From contig JAVJST010000001.1 in NCBI GenBank assembly GCA_040219295.1, forward strand, positions 124,001 through 188,000: a stretch of DNA of 64,000 bases. Direction: 5' to 3'. Position 1 is the stretch's first letter. Each line of letters begins with the position of its first letter. Both the position numbers and the translations under genes were made by a program. Below are positions 23,084 to 32,053 of this stretch, in pieces. This stretch comes from JAVJST01 sp040219295. GTDB taxonomy: Bacteria; Pseudomonadota; Alphaproteobacteria; Rhodospirillales; Casp-alpha2. The notes beneath the pieces are model-generated. The model ran no database searches. It was not told the DNA's origin and worked only from the letters and a program-made list of their open reading frames with translations.

Positions 23084-23914
23084 TCAGTCCTTAACAGGGA
23101 TCATATGCACGTCGCGTTGCGGGAACGGAATCGAGCAACCGGCGTTCTCGACCGCCGCCTTGCAGTCCTCGGTCAGGTCGAAGTAGACCGGCCAGAACAC
23201 GTCCGTGTCGGCCCAGCAGCGCATCTGCAGATTGACCGAGCTGTCGCCGAGCAGCGTCACCAGCACCACGGGTGCGGGATCCTTGTTGATCCGCTCGTCG
23301 CCGGTCATCAGGTCCATCAGCGCCTTGCGCGCGGCCTCGATGTCGTCGCCGTAGGCGATGCCGACCGAGACGTCCGCCCGGCGCGTCGTGTTGCGCGAAT
23401 AGTTGGTGATCGCCGAGCCCCACAGGCTGGCGTTCGGCGCCAGGATGCAGACCCCCTGGGGCGTCGTGAACTCGGTCGAAAACAGCCCGATTTCCTTGAC
23501 CGTGCCGGAGACGCTGCCGGCGTCCACGTACTCGCCGGTACGGAACGGCCGTAACAGCAACAACATCACACCCGCCGCGACGTTCGACAACGTTCCCTGC
23601 AGGGCGAGACCGATAGCGAGACCCGCAGCGCCAAGGACGGCAATGATACTGGTCGTCTCCACGCCGAACTGATTTAGGACGCCGACGATGACGAAGACGA
23701 GGATGACGTAGCGTGCCGCCGACGAAATGAACGGCTTGAGCGTCGCGTCCATCCGCTCGATCCGGCTGAGCCCCTTGTTGACCGCCCGCTTGACCCATCC
23801 GGCGACCATCCAGCCGATGATCAGGATGGCGATGGCGCCAACGATGTTCAGGCCGTACTCGCTGACGATGGGAATGATGCTGTCGATGATCTGCTGCATG
23901 TCTTCGGGGGTCAT
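23084..23914 (-). CDS. mscS: MscS-family mechanosensitive channel
   Basis: 276 residues, the size of E. coli MscS. Three membrane segments fall at about 25-40, 60-85 and 90-115. The pore-lining TM3 carries the Gly/Ala-rich LGAAGLAIGLALQGTLSNVAAGVMLLLLRPF (in pieces), the family hallmark. It is followed by the beta domain with FRTGEYVDAG and the C-terminal cage. It opens under membrane tension to release solutes during hypo-osmotic shock. Directly downstream of valS on the same strand. Confidence 0.93.
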   Translation of the reverse strand: MTPEDMQQIIDSIIPIVSEYGLNIVGAIAILIIGWMVAGWVKRAVNKGLSRIERMDATLKPFISSAARYVILVFVIVGVLNQFGVETTSIIAVLGAAGLAIGLALQGTLSNVAAGVMLLLLRPFRTGEYVDAGSVSGTVKEIGLFSTEFTTPQGVCILAPNASLWGSAITNYSRNTTRRADVSVGIAYGDDIEAARKALMDLMTGDERINKDPAPVVLVTLLGDSSVNLQMRCWADTDVFWPVYFDLTEDCKAAVENAGCSIPFPQRDVHMIPVKD

Positions 23915-23940
23915 GTTTGTCTGCTCCCTCGTTTACCGCA

Positions 23941-26646
23941 TTACATGGCGGCGGACAGGCGTGAAAGGGCTTCGTCGAGCCGCTGGCGCGATCCTGCGGC
24001 CTCCGCCCGGCGCTCGCGTTCCGTCTCGACGACTTCGGGCGGCGCCTTGGCCGTGAAACTCTCGTTCGCCAGTTTCTTGTCGAACTTGGCGATCTCCTGG
24101 TCGAGCTTGCCGATCTCTTTCTCGAGCCGGGCGCGTTCCGCATCGAGATCGATGACGTCGCCCAGCGGCAGCGAGAACGTGGTTTCATCGACAACGATCT
24201 GCACCGACCCCTTGCTGCCTGCCCCGTCATCCTCGGCGATGCTCTGAATCCGAGCCAGGCGTTCAATCAGTTCGCCGTTACGCGCGAGCCGCTCGATCGT
24301 CGCTTCGTTGGCGTCGAGATAGAGCAGCGGCATCTTAGCGGCCGGCGGAACGTTCATTTCGGCGCGCACCGCGCGGAGTTGCGAAATTACGCGAACCGTC
24401 CAGTCCATCTCGGCGTCGGCGGCCTTGTCGACGAGATCGTCGCCGAGTTCAGGCCAGACGCCGGCTACCAGGCTGTAGGGACGACTCTGGCCGAGCGACT
24501 GCCAAAGTTCTTCTGTGATGAACGGCATGACCGGGTGCAGCAGATGCAGAAGCTGGTCGAGGACCCACGCGGCGGTCGCCCGGCACTCATCGCGCGCCGC
24601 GTCATCGTCACCCTGCAGGTATGGCTTGGCGAACTCGACGTACCAGTCGCAAAACGTACCCCACGCGAAGTGGTAGAGGGAGCCGGCAAGATCGTTGAAC
24701 CGGTAGGCCGCGATGGCGTCGTTGGCTTCGTCCTGTGCGGCCTTAAGCTTGCCGACGATCCACTTGTTTAGGGTCAGTTTCAGCGACGACGGATCAAAAC
24801 CGTCGACGGACACGCATTCGTTCATCTGACAGAACCGCGCGGCATTCCAGATCTTGGTACAGAAGTTCCTGTACCCCTCGACACGGCTCTCGGACAGCTT
24901 CACGTCGCGGCCCTGCGCGGCGAATGCGGTCAGGGTGAACCGCAACGCGTCGGCACCGTACTTCTCGATCAGTTCGAGCGGATCGATGACGTTGCCTTTC
25001 GATTTCGACATCTTCTGGCCCTTCTCGTCGCGGACCAGGGCATGGATGTAGACAGTATGAAACGGCACTTCGCCCATGAACTCGATGCCCATCATCATCA
25101 TGCGGGCAACCCAGAAGAAGATGATGTCGAAACCGGTGATCAGCACGTCGGTCGGATAGTATCGCGCAAGCTCCGGCGTCTCGTCAGGCCAACCGAGGGT
25201 CGAGAACGGCCACAACGCGGAGGAGAACCAGGTGTCGAGCACGTCGGGATCGCGTTCCAGCGTAAAGTCGTCGCTGCCGTAATGCTCACGCGCGGCGGCG
25301 TGGGCTTTCTCTTCGGTTTCCTCGACGAAAATCTCGCCGTCGGGACCGAACCATGCCGGGATCTGGTGTCCCCACCAGAGCTGGCGGGAAATGCACCAGG
25401 GCTGAATGTTGCGCATCCACTCGTAGTAAGTGTTTTCCCATTGCTTCGGCACGAACTTCGTCTTGCCCTGCTCAACCGCCGTGATCGCGGGACCGGCCAG
25501 GCGCTGGGCGTCGACGAACCACTGATCCATCAGCCAGGGCTCGATGACGACCCCCGAACGGTCGCCGTAGGGAATGGTCATCGGGTTGTCCTCGATCTTC
25601 TCAAGGAGACCGAGTTCCTCCATCTTCGCGACGACCTTCTCGCGCGCCTCGTAGCGGTCGAGACCGTGATACTCCTTCGGGGCGTTTTCATTCAGGCGCG
25701 CGTTCTCGTCGAGCACATTGATCATCTTGAGATTGTGGCGGCGGCCGACCTCGAAGTCGTTGAAGTCGTGCGCTGGCGTCATCTTCACCGCGCCCGAGCC
25801 CTTCTCCGGGTCGGCGTACTCATCGGCGACGATCGGCAGCACACGGCCGACGATCGGCAGGATGCAGTTGCGGCCGACGAGCTTGGCGTAGCGTTCGTCG
25901 TCCGGGTGAACCGCGACGCCGGTGTCTGCCAGCATGGTCTCCGGCCGGGTTGTGGCGACCGTCAGGAACTTGTCCTTCTCGCCTTGGACCGGGTAACGGA
26001 AGTACCAGAGCTTGCCGGTTTCCTCGCGCTGCTCGACCTCGAGGTCCGAAATCGCCGTGTGCAGTTTCGGGTCCCAGTTAACGAGCCGCTTGTCGCGGTA
26101 GATCAGGCGCTTCTTGAACAGTTCGACGAAGACCTTGCGGACGGCCGCTGAGAGACCGTCGTCCATCGTGAATCGTTCGCGTGACCAATCGCAAGATGCA
26201 CCGAGACGCCGGAGCTGGCGGGTGATCGTGCCGCCTGATTCCTCTTTCCACTCCCAGACCCGTTCCACGAACTTGTCGCGGCCGAGATCGTGGCGGGTGA
26301 TGCCCTCCTCCCCAAGTTGGCGTTCGACGACCATCTGGGTGGCGATGCCGGCGTGGTCGGTGCCCGGCTGCCAAAGGGCGTCACGCCCGCTCATCCGCGC
26401 GTGCCGGATCAGGATATCCTGCAACGTGTTATTCAGGGCGTGCCCCATGTGCAGGCTGCCGGTGACGTTGGGCGGCGGGATGACGATCGTGTAGGGATCC
26501 GCATTGTGATGCTGACCGCAGGCAAACGCGCCGGCATGCTCCCAAGCGTCATAATGACGTTTCTCGATGTCTTCCGGGCGATAGTGTTTTTCGAGCACGC
26601 GGCGCGACCTCTCGGCTGTTCCGTCAATCTGTTCTGGGTGAGACAC
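23941..26646 (-). CDS. valS: valyl-tRNA synthetase
   Basis: 901-residue class I aminoacyl-tRNA synthetase that charges tRNA-Val in the cytoplasm. The HIGH-type motif is in PPNVTGSLHMGHALNN near residue 55, and the KMSKS loop is in GQKMSKSKGNVIDP near 545. The editing domain, anticodon-binding domain and C-terminal coiled coil (LDQEIAKFDKKLANESF) are all present. The start codon is GTG (GTG TCT CAC CCA). It follows popZ in the usual alphaproteobacterial order. Confidence 0.97.
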   Translation of the reverse strand: MSHPEQIDGTAERSRRVLEKHYRPEDIEKRHYDAWEHAGAFACGQHHNADPYTIVIPPPNVTGSLHMGHALNNTLQDILIRHARMSGRDALWQPGTDHAGIATQMVVERQLGEEGITRHDLGRDKFVERVWEWKEESGGTITRQLRRLGASCDWSRERFTMDDGLSAAVRKVFVELFKKRLIYRDKRLVNWDPKLHTAISDLEVEQREETGKLWYFRYPVQGEKDKFLTVATTRPETMLADTGVAVHPDDERYAKLVGRNCILPIVGRVLPIVADEYADPEKGSGAVKMTPAHDFNDFEVGRRHNLKMINVLDENARLNENAPKEYHGLDRYEAREKVVAKMEELGLLEKIEDNPMTIPYGDRSGVVIEPWLMDQWFVDAQRLAGPAITAVEQGKTKFVPKQWENTYYEWMRNIQPWCISRQLWWGHQIPAWFGPDGEIFVEETEEKAHAAAREHYGSDDFTLERDPDVLDTWFSSALWPFSTLGWPDETPELARYYPTDVLITGFDIIFFWVARMMMMGIEFMGEVPFHTVYIHALVRDEKGQKMSKSKGNVIDPLELIEKYGADALRFTLTAFAAQGRDVKLSESRVEGYRNFCTKIWNAARFCQMNECVSVDGFDPSSLKLTLNKWIVGKLKAAQDEANDAIAAYRFNDLAGSLYHFAWGTFCDWYVEFAKPYLQGDDDAARDECRATAAWVLDQLLHLLHPVMPFITEELWQSLGQSRPYSLVAGVWPELGDDLVDKAADAEMDWTVRVISQLRAVRAEMNVPPAAKMPLLYLDANEATIERLARNGELIERLARIQSIAEDDGAGSKGSVQIVVDETTFSLPLGDVIDLDAERARLEKEIGKLDQEIAKFDKKLANESFTAKAPPEVVETERERRAEAAGSRQRLDEALSRLSAAM

Positions 26647-26722
26647 AGTTTTTATCGCCGCCGGACACCAAGGTCCAGCGACGAACGCGGGGATTGTCAG
26701 GGTTCTGACGTGTTTGGTGCGC

Positions 26723-27406
26723 TCAGTCGTCGAGACGCTGGGCCCGGTTGATCATGCGGTCGATCTCTTTCTTGACCAAGCGCTCGATCAGGTACGGGAG
26801 ATTACGGTCGAGCCACTCCTTGAGAAGTGGCTTGAGCATCTCGCGGACCATCATCTCCAGGGTGAGGCTGCTCGCCGATCCGGTATCGTTGATCTTCAGA
26901 TCGCGGCGATCGAGGATCGCGCGCGCCAGTTCGCCGAGAACGTCCGCCGATTGCGCCATGGTCCGGCCCGAGACCAACTGGTCGGGCGCGACCATTTCAC
27001 GCGTCAGTTCGAACACGTCGCCGGCCTCCAACGTCGGCGGTGGTGGCGGAGGCGGCGGTGGCGCGGCCGCTGCGACCGGTTCTGGCTCCGGCATCGGTTC
27101 CTCGAACACGGGCTCGGGCTCCGGTTCCGGGATAGGTTCCGGCGCCGGTTCCGGCTCTTCCATGACAACCGGCTCGAGCTCCGGTTCGGGTTCCGGCTCG
27201 GGCTCCGGTTCCGGCTCTTCCATGACGACGGGTTCGGGTTCCGGTTCGGGCTCAGGCTCGGGTTCCGGCGCTACCTGCGGCTCCGGTGCCGCGGCTTCTT
27301 CTTCGCCGCCCTCTTCGTCCTCGGCCAGAATCCTGCGGATGGAGGCGAGAATGTCCTCCATCGACGGTTCTTGGCCGGCATCACCTTCTGTTTGTTCTTC
27401 GCTCAT
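26723..27406 (-). CDS. popZ: PopZ cell-pole organising protein (DUF2497)
   Basis: 227 residues with the PopZ architecture: an N-terminal recruitment helix (PSMEDILASIRRILAEDE), a long acidic Pro/Glu linker of EP repeats (about 45-150), and C-terminal oligomerisation helices (REMLKPLLKEWLDRNLPYLI and IERLVKKEIDRMINRAQ). PopZ assembles a polymeric microdomain at the cell pole that tethers ParB/centromeres and signalling proteins. The linker includes a PPPPPPPPP run, and at DNA level it is a GGTTCCGG-rich repeat. The order tolC-popZ-valS supports the call. Confidence 0.93.
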   Translation of the reverse strand: MSEEQTEGDAGQEPSMEDILASIRRILAEDEEGGEEEAAAPEPQVAPEPEPEPEPEPEPVVMEEPEPEPEPEPEPELEPVVMEEPEPAPEPIPEPEPEPVFEEPMPEPEPVAAAAPPPPPPPPPTLEAGDVFELTREMVAPDQLVSGRTMAQSADVLGELARAILDRRDLKINDTGSASSLTLEMMVREMLKPLLKEWLDRNLPYLIERLVKKEIDRMINRAQRLDD

Positions 27407-27583
27407 CAGACGTTCGCCTGTTCCGTTTTCGCCCTTTGACGGACACTGCGCTGTCGATCAGTGAATCGCAACGGTCCCCATCCTATCACCAGACGATTCT
27501 ATGAGGCACATGGTTTCGTAATCGTAAATCGCCAAAGCCCCGGATTTCCGGGGTTACTCGATATCCACCGTGGCGCTTGGCGG

Positions 27584-28999
27584 TCAGTTGTCGCCACCGC
27601 TTGCGGACAGTCCGTACCACTTGTCGCGAATCTCGCGGTAATGGCTGTCCGGATCATAAAGGTCCACCGGAAGCTGAAGATGATGCGCCGTCATGCGGCC
27701 AACCGAGCTCAGCAGTTCGAACATGGCGACGCCTGCGTCGCGCTGTGCCGTGATGTAGCTGACCCGAGCGTTGAGCAGTTCCTGCTCCGCATCGAGAACG
27801 TCGAGGACGGTCCGCGAGCCGACCGCCGCCTCCCGCTGAACGCCATCCAGCGCAACTGTTGCCGCCTGGATCTGTGTCTGAAACGACGTAACCCGAGCCT
27901 CGGCGGCTTGGAGGTTCTCCCAAGCCCGTGTCGCCTGTTCGGTAACCGTCCGGCGCTGCTGGTCGACAATCTGACGGAACCGGGCGGCGTCCTGCTTCGC
28001 TTCGCGGACGCGCGAGTGAACGGCGCCAGACTGATAAAGCGGCATTGTCAGGCTGAGTAACGCCTCGGCGCTGTCGATCTTGTCGTCTTCGCTGGAGCTG
28101 TTGAGATCTCGATTTGCACTCAGGCTCAGTTCCAGTTCAGGCAGCAGTTCGCCCCAGACAAGATCGATGTTGTCGATCGCCGAGCGTTCGTCGTATTGGG
28201 CCGCGATCACCAGCGGATTGTTAAGAGCGGCTTCCTGGACGGCGGCATCCTTGGATGGCGGCGAGCCGGGGGGTGACGCTGGCAGGTCGAAGGCTGTCGT
28301 CGGCGAAATGCCCGTCACAGTGCGATACGACGCTCGCGATGCCTCGAGATTGGCTTCGCTCTGAATCCGATCGGCTGTTGCCCGGGCCAGACGGGCCTCG
28401 GCCTGATGGACGTCGGTCCGCGTGATTTCGCCGACCTGGAAGCGATCCTGCGCTGCTTCGAGCTGCCGGGCCAGCACGTCTTCGTTGTTCGTGTTGAGTT
28501 GCAGCACCGCCTGATCGCGGAACACGTCAAGGTACGCCGTCGCCGCCGCCAGCAGGATGTCCTGCTCCTGTGCGGTCAATCTTGCACGTTCGGCAAGGAC
28601 GGAGTTCTCCGCCTGGCTTGTTTCCGCGAGGGTCCGCCCGCCGCGGAACAGCGGCTGGCTAACATCGAAACCGAGCGATTTCGGTTCGCGTGACTGACTC
28701 CGTGCGCTGCCTGTCCGGGTTGACGAATTGTTGTACTCCCGACCGATGCTCGAGTTCATTTCGACGGTCGGTCGCCAGTTTGAGATCGCCTGGCTGACGC
28801 CTTCGTCTGTTGCACGCAGGTTGGACCGTTGGGCAGCGAGGTCCGGATTGGTCAGGTAGGCGGCGATCAGGGTCTCTTCGAGGGTCTCGGCGGTTGCCGG
28901 AGGCGACGCCGCCAACGTGAGCCCTATCGCTAGAACGCCAAAGGCGGTCCGGATCGTGATCGCCGTCCTCTTGGACGAGTACAGAACCGCCGGCATCAT
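27584..28999 (-). CDS. tolC: TolC-family outer membrane efflux/secretion protein
   Basis: 471 residues. It has a signal peptide (ending PATA) and two structurally repeated halves of the OEP family: LEETLIAAYLTNPDLAAQRS and AVQEAALNNPLVIAAQYDER at the start of each half, with long helices between. It forms the trimeric outer-membrane channel of tripartite exporters. It lies upstream of popZ in the typical alphaproteobacterial order. It could serve the type I ABC/HlyD genes at 42.4-46.1 kb, which have no outer-membrane partner beside them; that is inference. Confidence 0.93.
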   Translation of the reverse strand: MMPAVLYSSKRTAITIRTAFGVLAIGLTLAASPPATAETLEETLIAAYLTNPDLAAQRSNLRATDEGVSQAISNWRPTVEMNSSIGREYNNSSTRTGSARSQSREPKSLGFDVSQPLFRGGRTLAETSQAENSVLAERARLTAQEQDILLAAATAYLDVFRDQAVLQLNTNNEDVLARQLEAAQDRFQVGEITRTDVHQAEARLARATADRIQSEANLEASRASYRTVTGISPTTAFDLPASPPGSPPSKDAAVQEAALNNPLVIAAQYDERSAIDNIDLVWGELLPELELSLSANRDLNSSSEDDKIDSAEALLSLTMPLYQSGAVHSRVREAKQDAARFRQIVDQQRRTVTEQATRAWENLQAAEARVTSFQTQIQAATVALDGVQREAAVGSRTVLDVLDAEQELLNARVSYITAQRDAGVAMFELLSSVGRMTAHHLQLPVDLYDPDSHYREIRDKWYGLSASGGDN

Positions 29000-29228
29000 G
29001 TCTTATGAACTCCTACGCTCCCGAGCACCGCGCAGGTCGGTGATCTAGCGTTTCACGGTTCCTGCAAGGGACCAAATCTGCCCGACGGGGTCAAGAGGAG
29101 CGGATTATTATTGAATTTCAGACACTTAATATTCACCCCATGCCATCCCCTTGCTGTGGATGCGCAGGCGGGACGAAGTGATTCTCACCGACGGACGGTT
29201 GCCGAAGGGCCCGCCGCCAGGTCGAAAA

Positions 29229-29885
29229 TCAAAAAGTGAAGCTTGCCGGCTGCTCGAAGCCCGGAAGTGCCGGGGTTCCGGCGTCGAAAAGATGACGACT
29301 TGACAGAGCACCATGAAAGCGTGTGGTAAGCATCGCCCGGCCGGGCACGCCGGCGGTACCGCCGACGACGGCGACGAGCCTGCCGTTCTCCGCCAGTTGC
29401 TGGGCAATGCCCTCGGGCACCTGTGAGACGGATCCATCGAAAACGATGACGTCGTAGGGCGCCTGCTTCGGATAACCGTCGTTCATCTGGTTTTCCATTA
29501 CCACCGCGTTGTCGATGCCGAGGTTTGTCAATGTCGCCGCCGTGGCGGCCGCGAGACCGGAGTCGGATTCGACGACCACGACCGTATCGACCATGCGCGA
29601 GAGCAGCGCAGCGAGGTAACCTGTGGCCGCGCCGATGACGAGAGCGACATCGCCGTCCTTGGCACCGACCGATTCTAGCAGCCGCGCAGCAACCATCGGT
29701 TCCATTAGGAAGCGTCCCGGCGCGACTTCGATCGCTTCATCGCAGTACGCAAGGCTCTTGCGCGAATCGGGCACGAAGGCTTCCCGCGGTACATCGCTCA
29801 TCGCTTCGATCAGTGCCGGGTCGGTGACCTTGTTCGGCAGAACCTGGCTGTCGACCATGTGGCGTCGCGCGAGTTCGAAATCCAT
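29229..29885 (-). CDS. protein-L-isoaspartate O-methyltransferase-like protein
   Basis: About 218 residues, starting at MDFELARRHMVDSQVLP, with AGGAAGG about 9 bases before the ATG. The Pcm family N terminus (RRHMVDSQVLPNKVTDPALI, then VPREAFVP) and the SAM-binding region (VALVIGAATGYLAALLSRM) are recognisable. The usual motif I GxGxGY is altered to GAATGYLA, as in many alphaproteobacterial PIMT-like proteins found beside tolC. These may not all be active isoaspartate repair enzymes. Confidence 0.85.
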   Translation of the reverse strand: MDFELARRHMVDSQVLPNKVTDPALIEAMSDVPREAFVPDSRKSLAYCDEAIEVAPGRFLMEPMVAARLLESVGAKDGDVALVIGAATGYLAALLSRMVDTVVVVESDSGLAAATAATLTNLGIDNAVVMENQMNDGYPKQAPYDVIVFDGSVSQVPEGIAQQLAENGRLVAVVGGTAGVPGRAMLTTRFHGALSSRHLFDAGTPALPGFEQPASFTF

Positions 29886-30024
29886 CGTCAGAACCTTCCT
29901 AGAACGGCGACGATCGCAAGCCCGTCGCACAAGCTGTTTCGTCGGCCGTTATACTTCGCGGTCCCGCCGAAAACAACGCTTGCGGCCCTTTGCGATTATT
30001 CCGGACGAAGCTGTTCGGAGCGAC

Positions 30025-30053
30025 TTGACCGGGTCATTCGAACTCACTAAGTT
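30025..30053 (+). promoter_or_regulatory. sigma-70-type promoter for the tRNA genes
   Basis: TTGACC (30025-30030) and TAAGTT (30048-30053) are spaced by 17 bases. Transcription would begin near 30060, about 38 bases before the tRNA-Cys 5' end. The match and position are seen in sequence; use as promoter is inferred. Confidence 0.55.
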
Positions 30054-30097
30054 CCGCGTCTGCTCGGGGCAGGCGCTCCCGGTAGAGAATGAGGTGT

Positions 30098-30171
30098 GGC
30101 GCGGTGGCGGAGTGGCTACGCAGCGGCCTGCAAAGCCGTGAACACCGGTTCGATTCCGGTCCGCGCCTCCA
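30098..30171 (+). tRNA. tRNA-Cys (GCA)
   Basis: 74 bases folding as a standard cloverleaf. Acceptor GGCGCGG pairs with CCGCGCC, the anticodon loop CTGCAAA has GCA, the T arm is CACCGGTTCGATTCCGGTC, and CCA is encoded (30169-30171). Confidence 0.96.
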
Positions 30172-30181
30172 CCGCTACTGA

Positions 30182-30257
30182 TCCGGAGTAGCTCAGTTGG
30201 TAGAGCAAGCGGCTGTTAACCGCTGGGTCGGGGGTTCGAGTCCCTCCTCCGGAGCCA
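30182..30257 (+). tRNA. tRNA-Asn (GTT)
   Basis: 76 bases. Acceptor TCCGGAG pairs with CTCCGGA, the D arm is GCTCAGTTGGTAGAGC, the anticodon loop CTGTTAA has GTT, the T arm contains GGGTTCGAGTCCC, and CCA is encoded (30255-30257). It lies 10 bases after tRNA-Cys, so both are on one transcript. Confidence 0.97.
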
Positions 30258-30265
30258 ATTCATGA

Positions 30266-30297
30266 GAAAGGCCCGCCAAGCGCGGGCCTTTCTTGTT
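30266..30297 (+). terminator. Rho-independent terminator after tRNA-Asn
   Basis: GAAAGGCCCGC (30266-30276) pairs with GCGGGCCTTTC (30282-30292) around the loop CAAGC. The T-rich TTGTT follows. It begins 9 bases after the tRNA-Asn CCA. Confidence 0.85.
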
Positions 30298-30313
30298 GGT
30301 GATCAAGCGAGAA

Positions 30314-30934
30314 CTACAGATCACTCAGAATCGTCTTGCGGGTGCGCGCCGCTTCGGACTCCGAGATCAGGTTCTGCTCCAGCAACCGCCGAACGACTTG
30401 CAGTCTCTCGACAATTGTCGCCGCGCCGTCGGGGTCAACGTCCGGCGACGTCGATGCCGTCGTAGCCTCGTCGGCCGTTGTCTCGACCGGTTCCGTCGGC
30501 GCCTCCTCCTCCGGTGGCCCCGGCTGTTCCATTGTTGTCGGTTCAGGTAAGGCCATCGCATAGGCGTCATTGTGAAGATCAAACGAGTACCGACCGGATT
30601 CGAACGGTTCTCCCAACCGGCCTTTCACCGAGAAACCGTAGCCGAAGTACCCGTGTGCGCGGCAAAATCCGTCCAGCGTTTGGTCCTCGGCAATGAACTT
30701 TCCCGAGCATCTATATGGACTGTACGCGAGGCTGTCCGGGTCCGGGTCATTGGCGATGCCCTCAAACGTGTCGCCCGATATGGTGATCGTGATTTCGCCT
30801 TTCGGGCCTTGTCCTGAAAGGACCGAACGCCATACCGAGCCATCGAAAGCAAAATCGGCCGCGCTTTGCGTATGCGCGGTGCCCGGCCAAAGGGCGCTGC
30901 ACAAGACCATTGCCACGATCAGACCGAAACGCAT
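30314..30934 (-). CDS. secreted protein of unknown function
   Basis: 206 residues with a signal peptide (MRFGLIVAMVLCSALWPGTA). The first 110 mature residues are a compact domain with a single Cys pair (CSG and FCRAHG). A Pro/Glu/Thr-rich linker follows (about 130-165). The C-terminal helix (RLQVVRRLLEQNLISESEAA) resembles a short SHOCT-like oligomerisation segment. Family not recognised. Located just after the tRNA terminator and read toward it. Confidence 0.65.
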   Translation of the reverse strand: MRFGLIVAMVLCSALWPGTAHTQSAADFAFDGSVWRSVLSGQGPKGEITITISGDTFEGIANDPDPDSLAYSPYRCSGKFIAEDQTLDGFCRAHGYFGYGFSVKGRLGEPFESGRYSFDLHNDAYAMALPEPTTMEQPGPPEEEAPTEPVETTADEATTASTSPDVDPDGAATIVERLQVVRRLLEQNLISESEAARTRKTILSDL

Positions 30935-31172
30935 GTCTGCTCCATTACCGCCTGTGGAACGGCATTCCGCCAGGGATGTATACCACCTACATCAAGCCAC
31001 GATTCTGCAATCTTTTCGGGTGGTTGTCAGGTTGATTATCGTAAGACAAGAACAAGACTCAGCGACATGGATTCTCAAGAATCTTCAATGTTTACCGTTG
31101 GTTCACCATTCATCATTAGTAGACTGAAGGATATTTTTACCCTGCCCGCTTTCGGCATTCTGGAGACAAACG

Positions 31173-31856
31173 ATGGCGAAAAAGGCGAAAGCGAAGAAGT
31201 CTGGCGGCCTGCCGAAGAGTTTCATCTACGCCTTGATCTTCTTGGTTATCATCCCGGTGACACTGTTCCTGGGGTGGTACGTGCTGACCGTCGTCTTGCA
31301 GGTGTCCGGTTCGCAGATGACGGCCGAGAGCATGGTCGCCGAGCAGGTCAAAAAGGCGCAGCAAGCGGTCAAAAATCAAATCGTCGAGCGTGCCAAGAAA
31401 GAGAACTTCCAAGTTGATAACTTTGAGGCCTGCACTCAGATCGACGACCAGTATCGGCTGCCGATCGGCTACGTTTATACGGAGTTCACGCAGAAACAGC
31501 TGCTCGGACTGCCGGCAGATGCGACCGAGGACCAGATGCGTGAACGCTGTGTCGTTTTCGCCAAGGTTGTCAGCGAGATGGAGAAGCTGGCGCATCACGA
31601 CCGTCATGTGTTCGTTTGCCAGGGGGCCGAGTTCGCAACGGACGAATCCGGCCAGTATGTCATGGTGCCCGACCCCAAGGGACGCGGCGTCATCCAGCGG
31701 GTCAACAACCAGCAGAAGCTGACACCGATCCCTCGCGGGTCGCACACGCTGATCCGGAGCTGGCAGGTCTACAACCTGGGCGACGGTTGCATCGTCGTGG
31801 GCATGTCGAAGTCCGGCGTGTTCTCCATGTCCGGTGCGGTGAAGATGTCTCAGTAA
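31173..31856 (+). CDS. membrane-anchored protein of unknown function
   Basis: 227 residues. A very basic N terminus (MAKKAKAKKSGG) precedes one membrane segment (FIYALIFLVIIPVTLFLGWY) and a helix. The remaining 160 residues form a periplasmic or cytoplasmic domain with three Cys. The topology (positive residues before the anchor) predicts the large domain outside the cytoplasm. Leader GGAGACAAACG precedes the ATG. No family recognised; it is upstream of the EAL protein, about 200 bases away. Confidence 0.65.
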   Translation: MAKKAKAKKSGGLPKSFIYALIFLVIIPVTLFLGWYVLTVVLQVSGSQMTAESMVAEQVKKAQQAVKNQIVERAKKENFQVDNFEACTQIDDQYRLPIGYVYTEFTQKQLLGLPADATEDQMRERCVVFAKVVSEMEKLAHHDRHVFVCQGAEFATDESGQYVMVPDPKGRGVIQRVNNQQKLTPIPRGSHTLIRSWQVYNLGDGCIVVGMSKSGVFSMSGAVKMSQ

Positions 31857-32053
31857 ACCGGTCACCGGGTGCCCCTGAAACGCCTTTTGTTTTATCGGTC
31901 CGGCTGCCGCTGGCCGCGCCCAATGCTTCCATATAGGTATTCCCCCTGATGAAACGATTGACGGCCACTTGCCAATTCACGACAATGTGGTGGCTCTTGA
32001 GAAGATAACCTCGTCGGCAACGATGCCGCCCACGAGGGGGGATTTAGAAGGAC

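Noticed and set aside
27030..27290. DNA-level tandem repeats in the popZ gene considered as a CRISPR or satellite
   Set aside because: The repeats are explained by EP dipeptide codons; there are no spacers of constant length.
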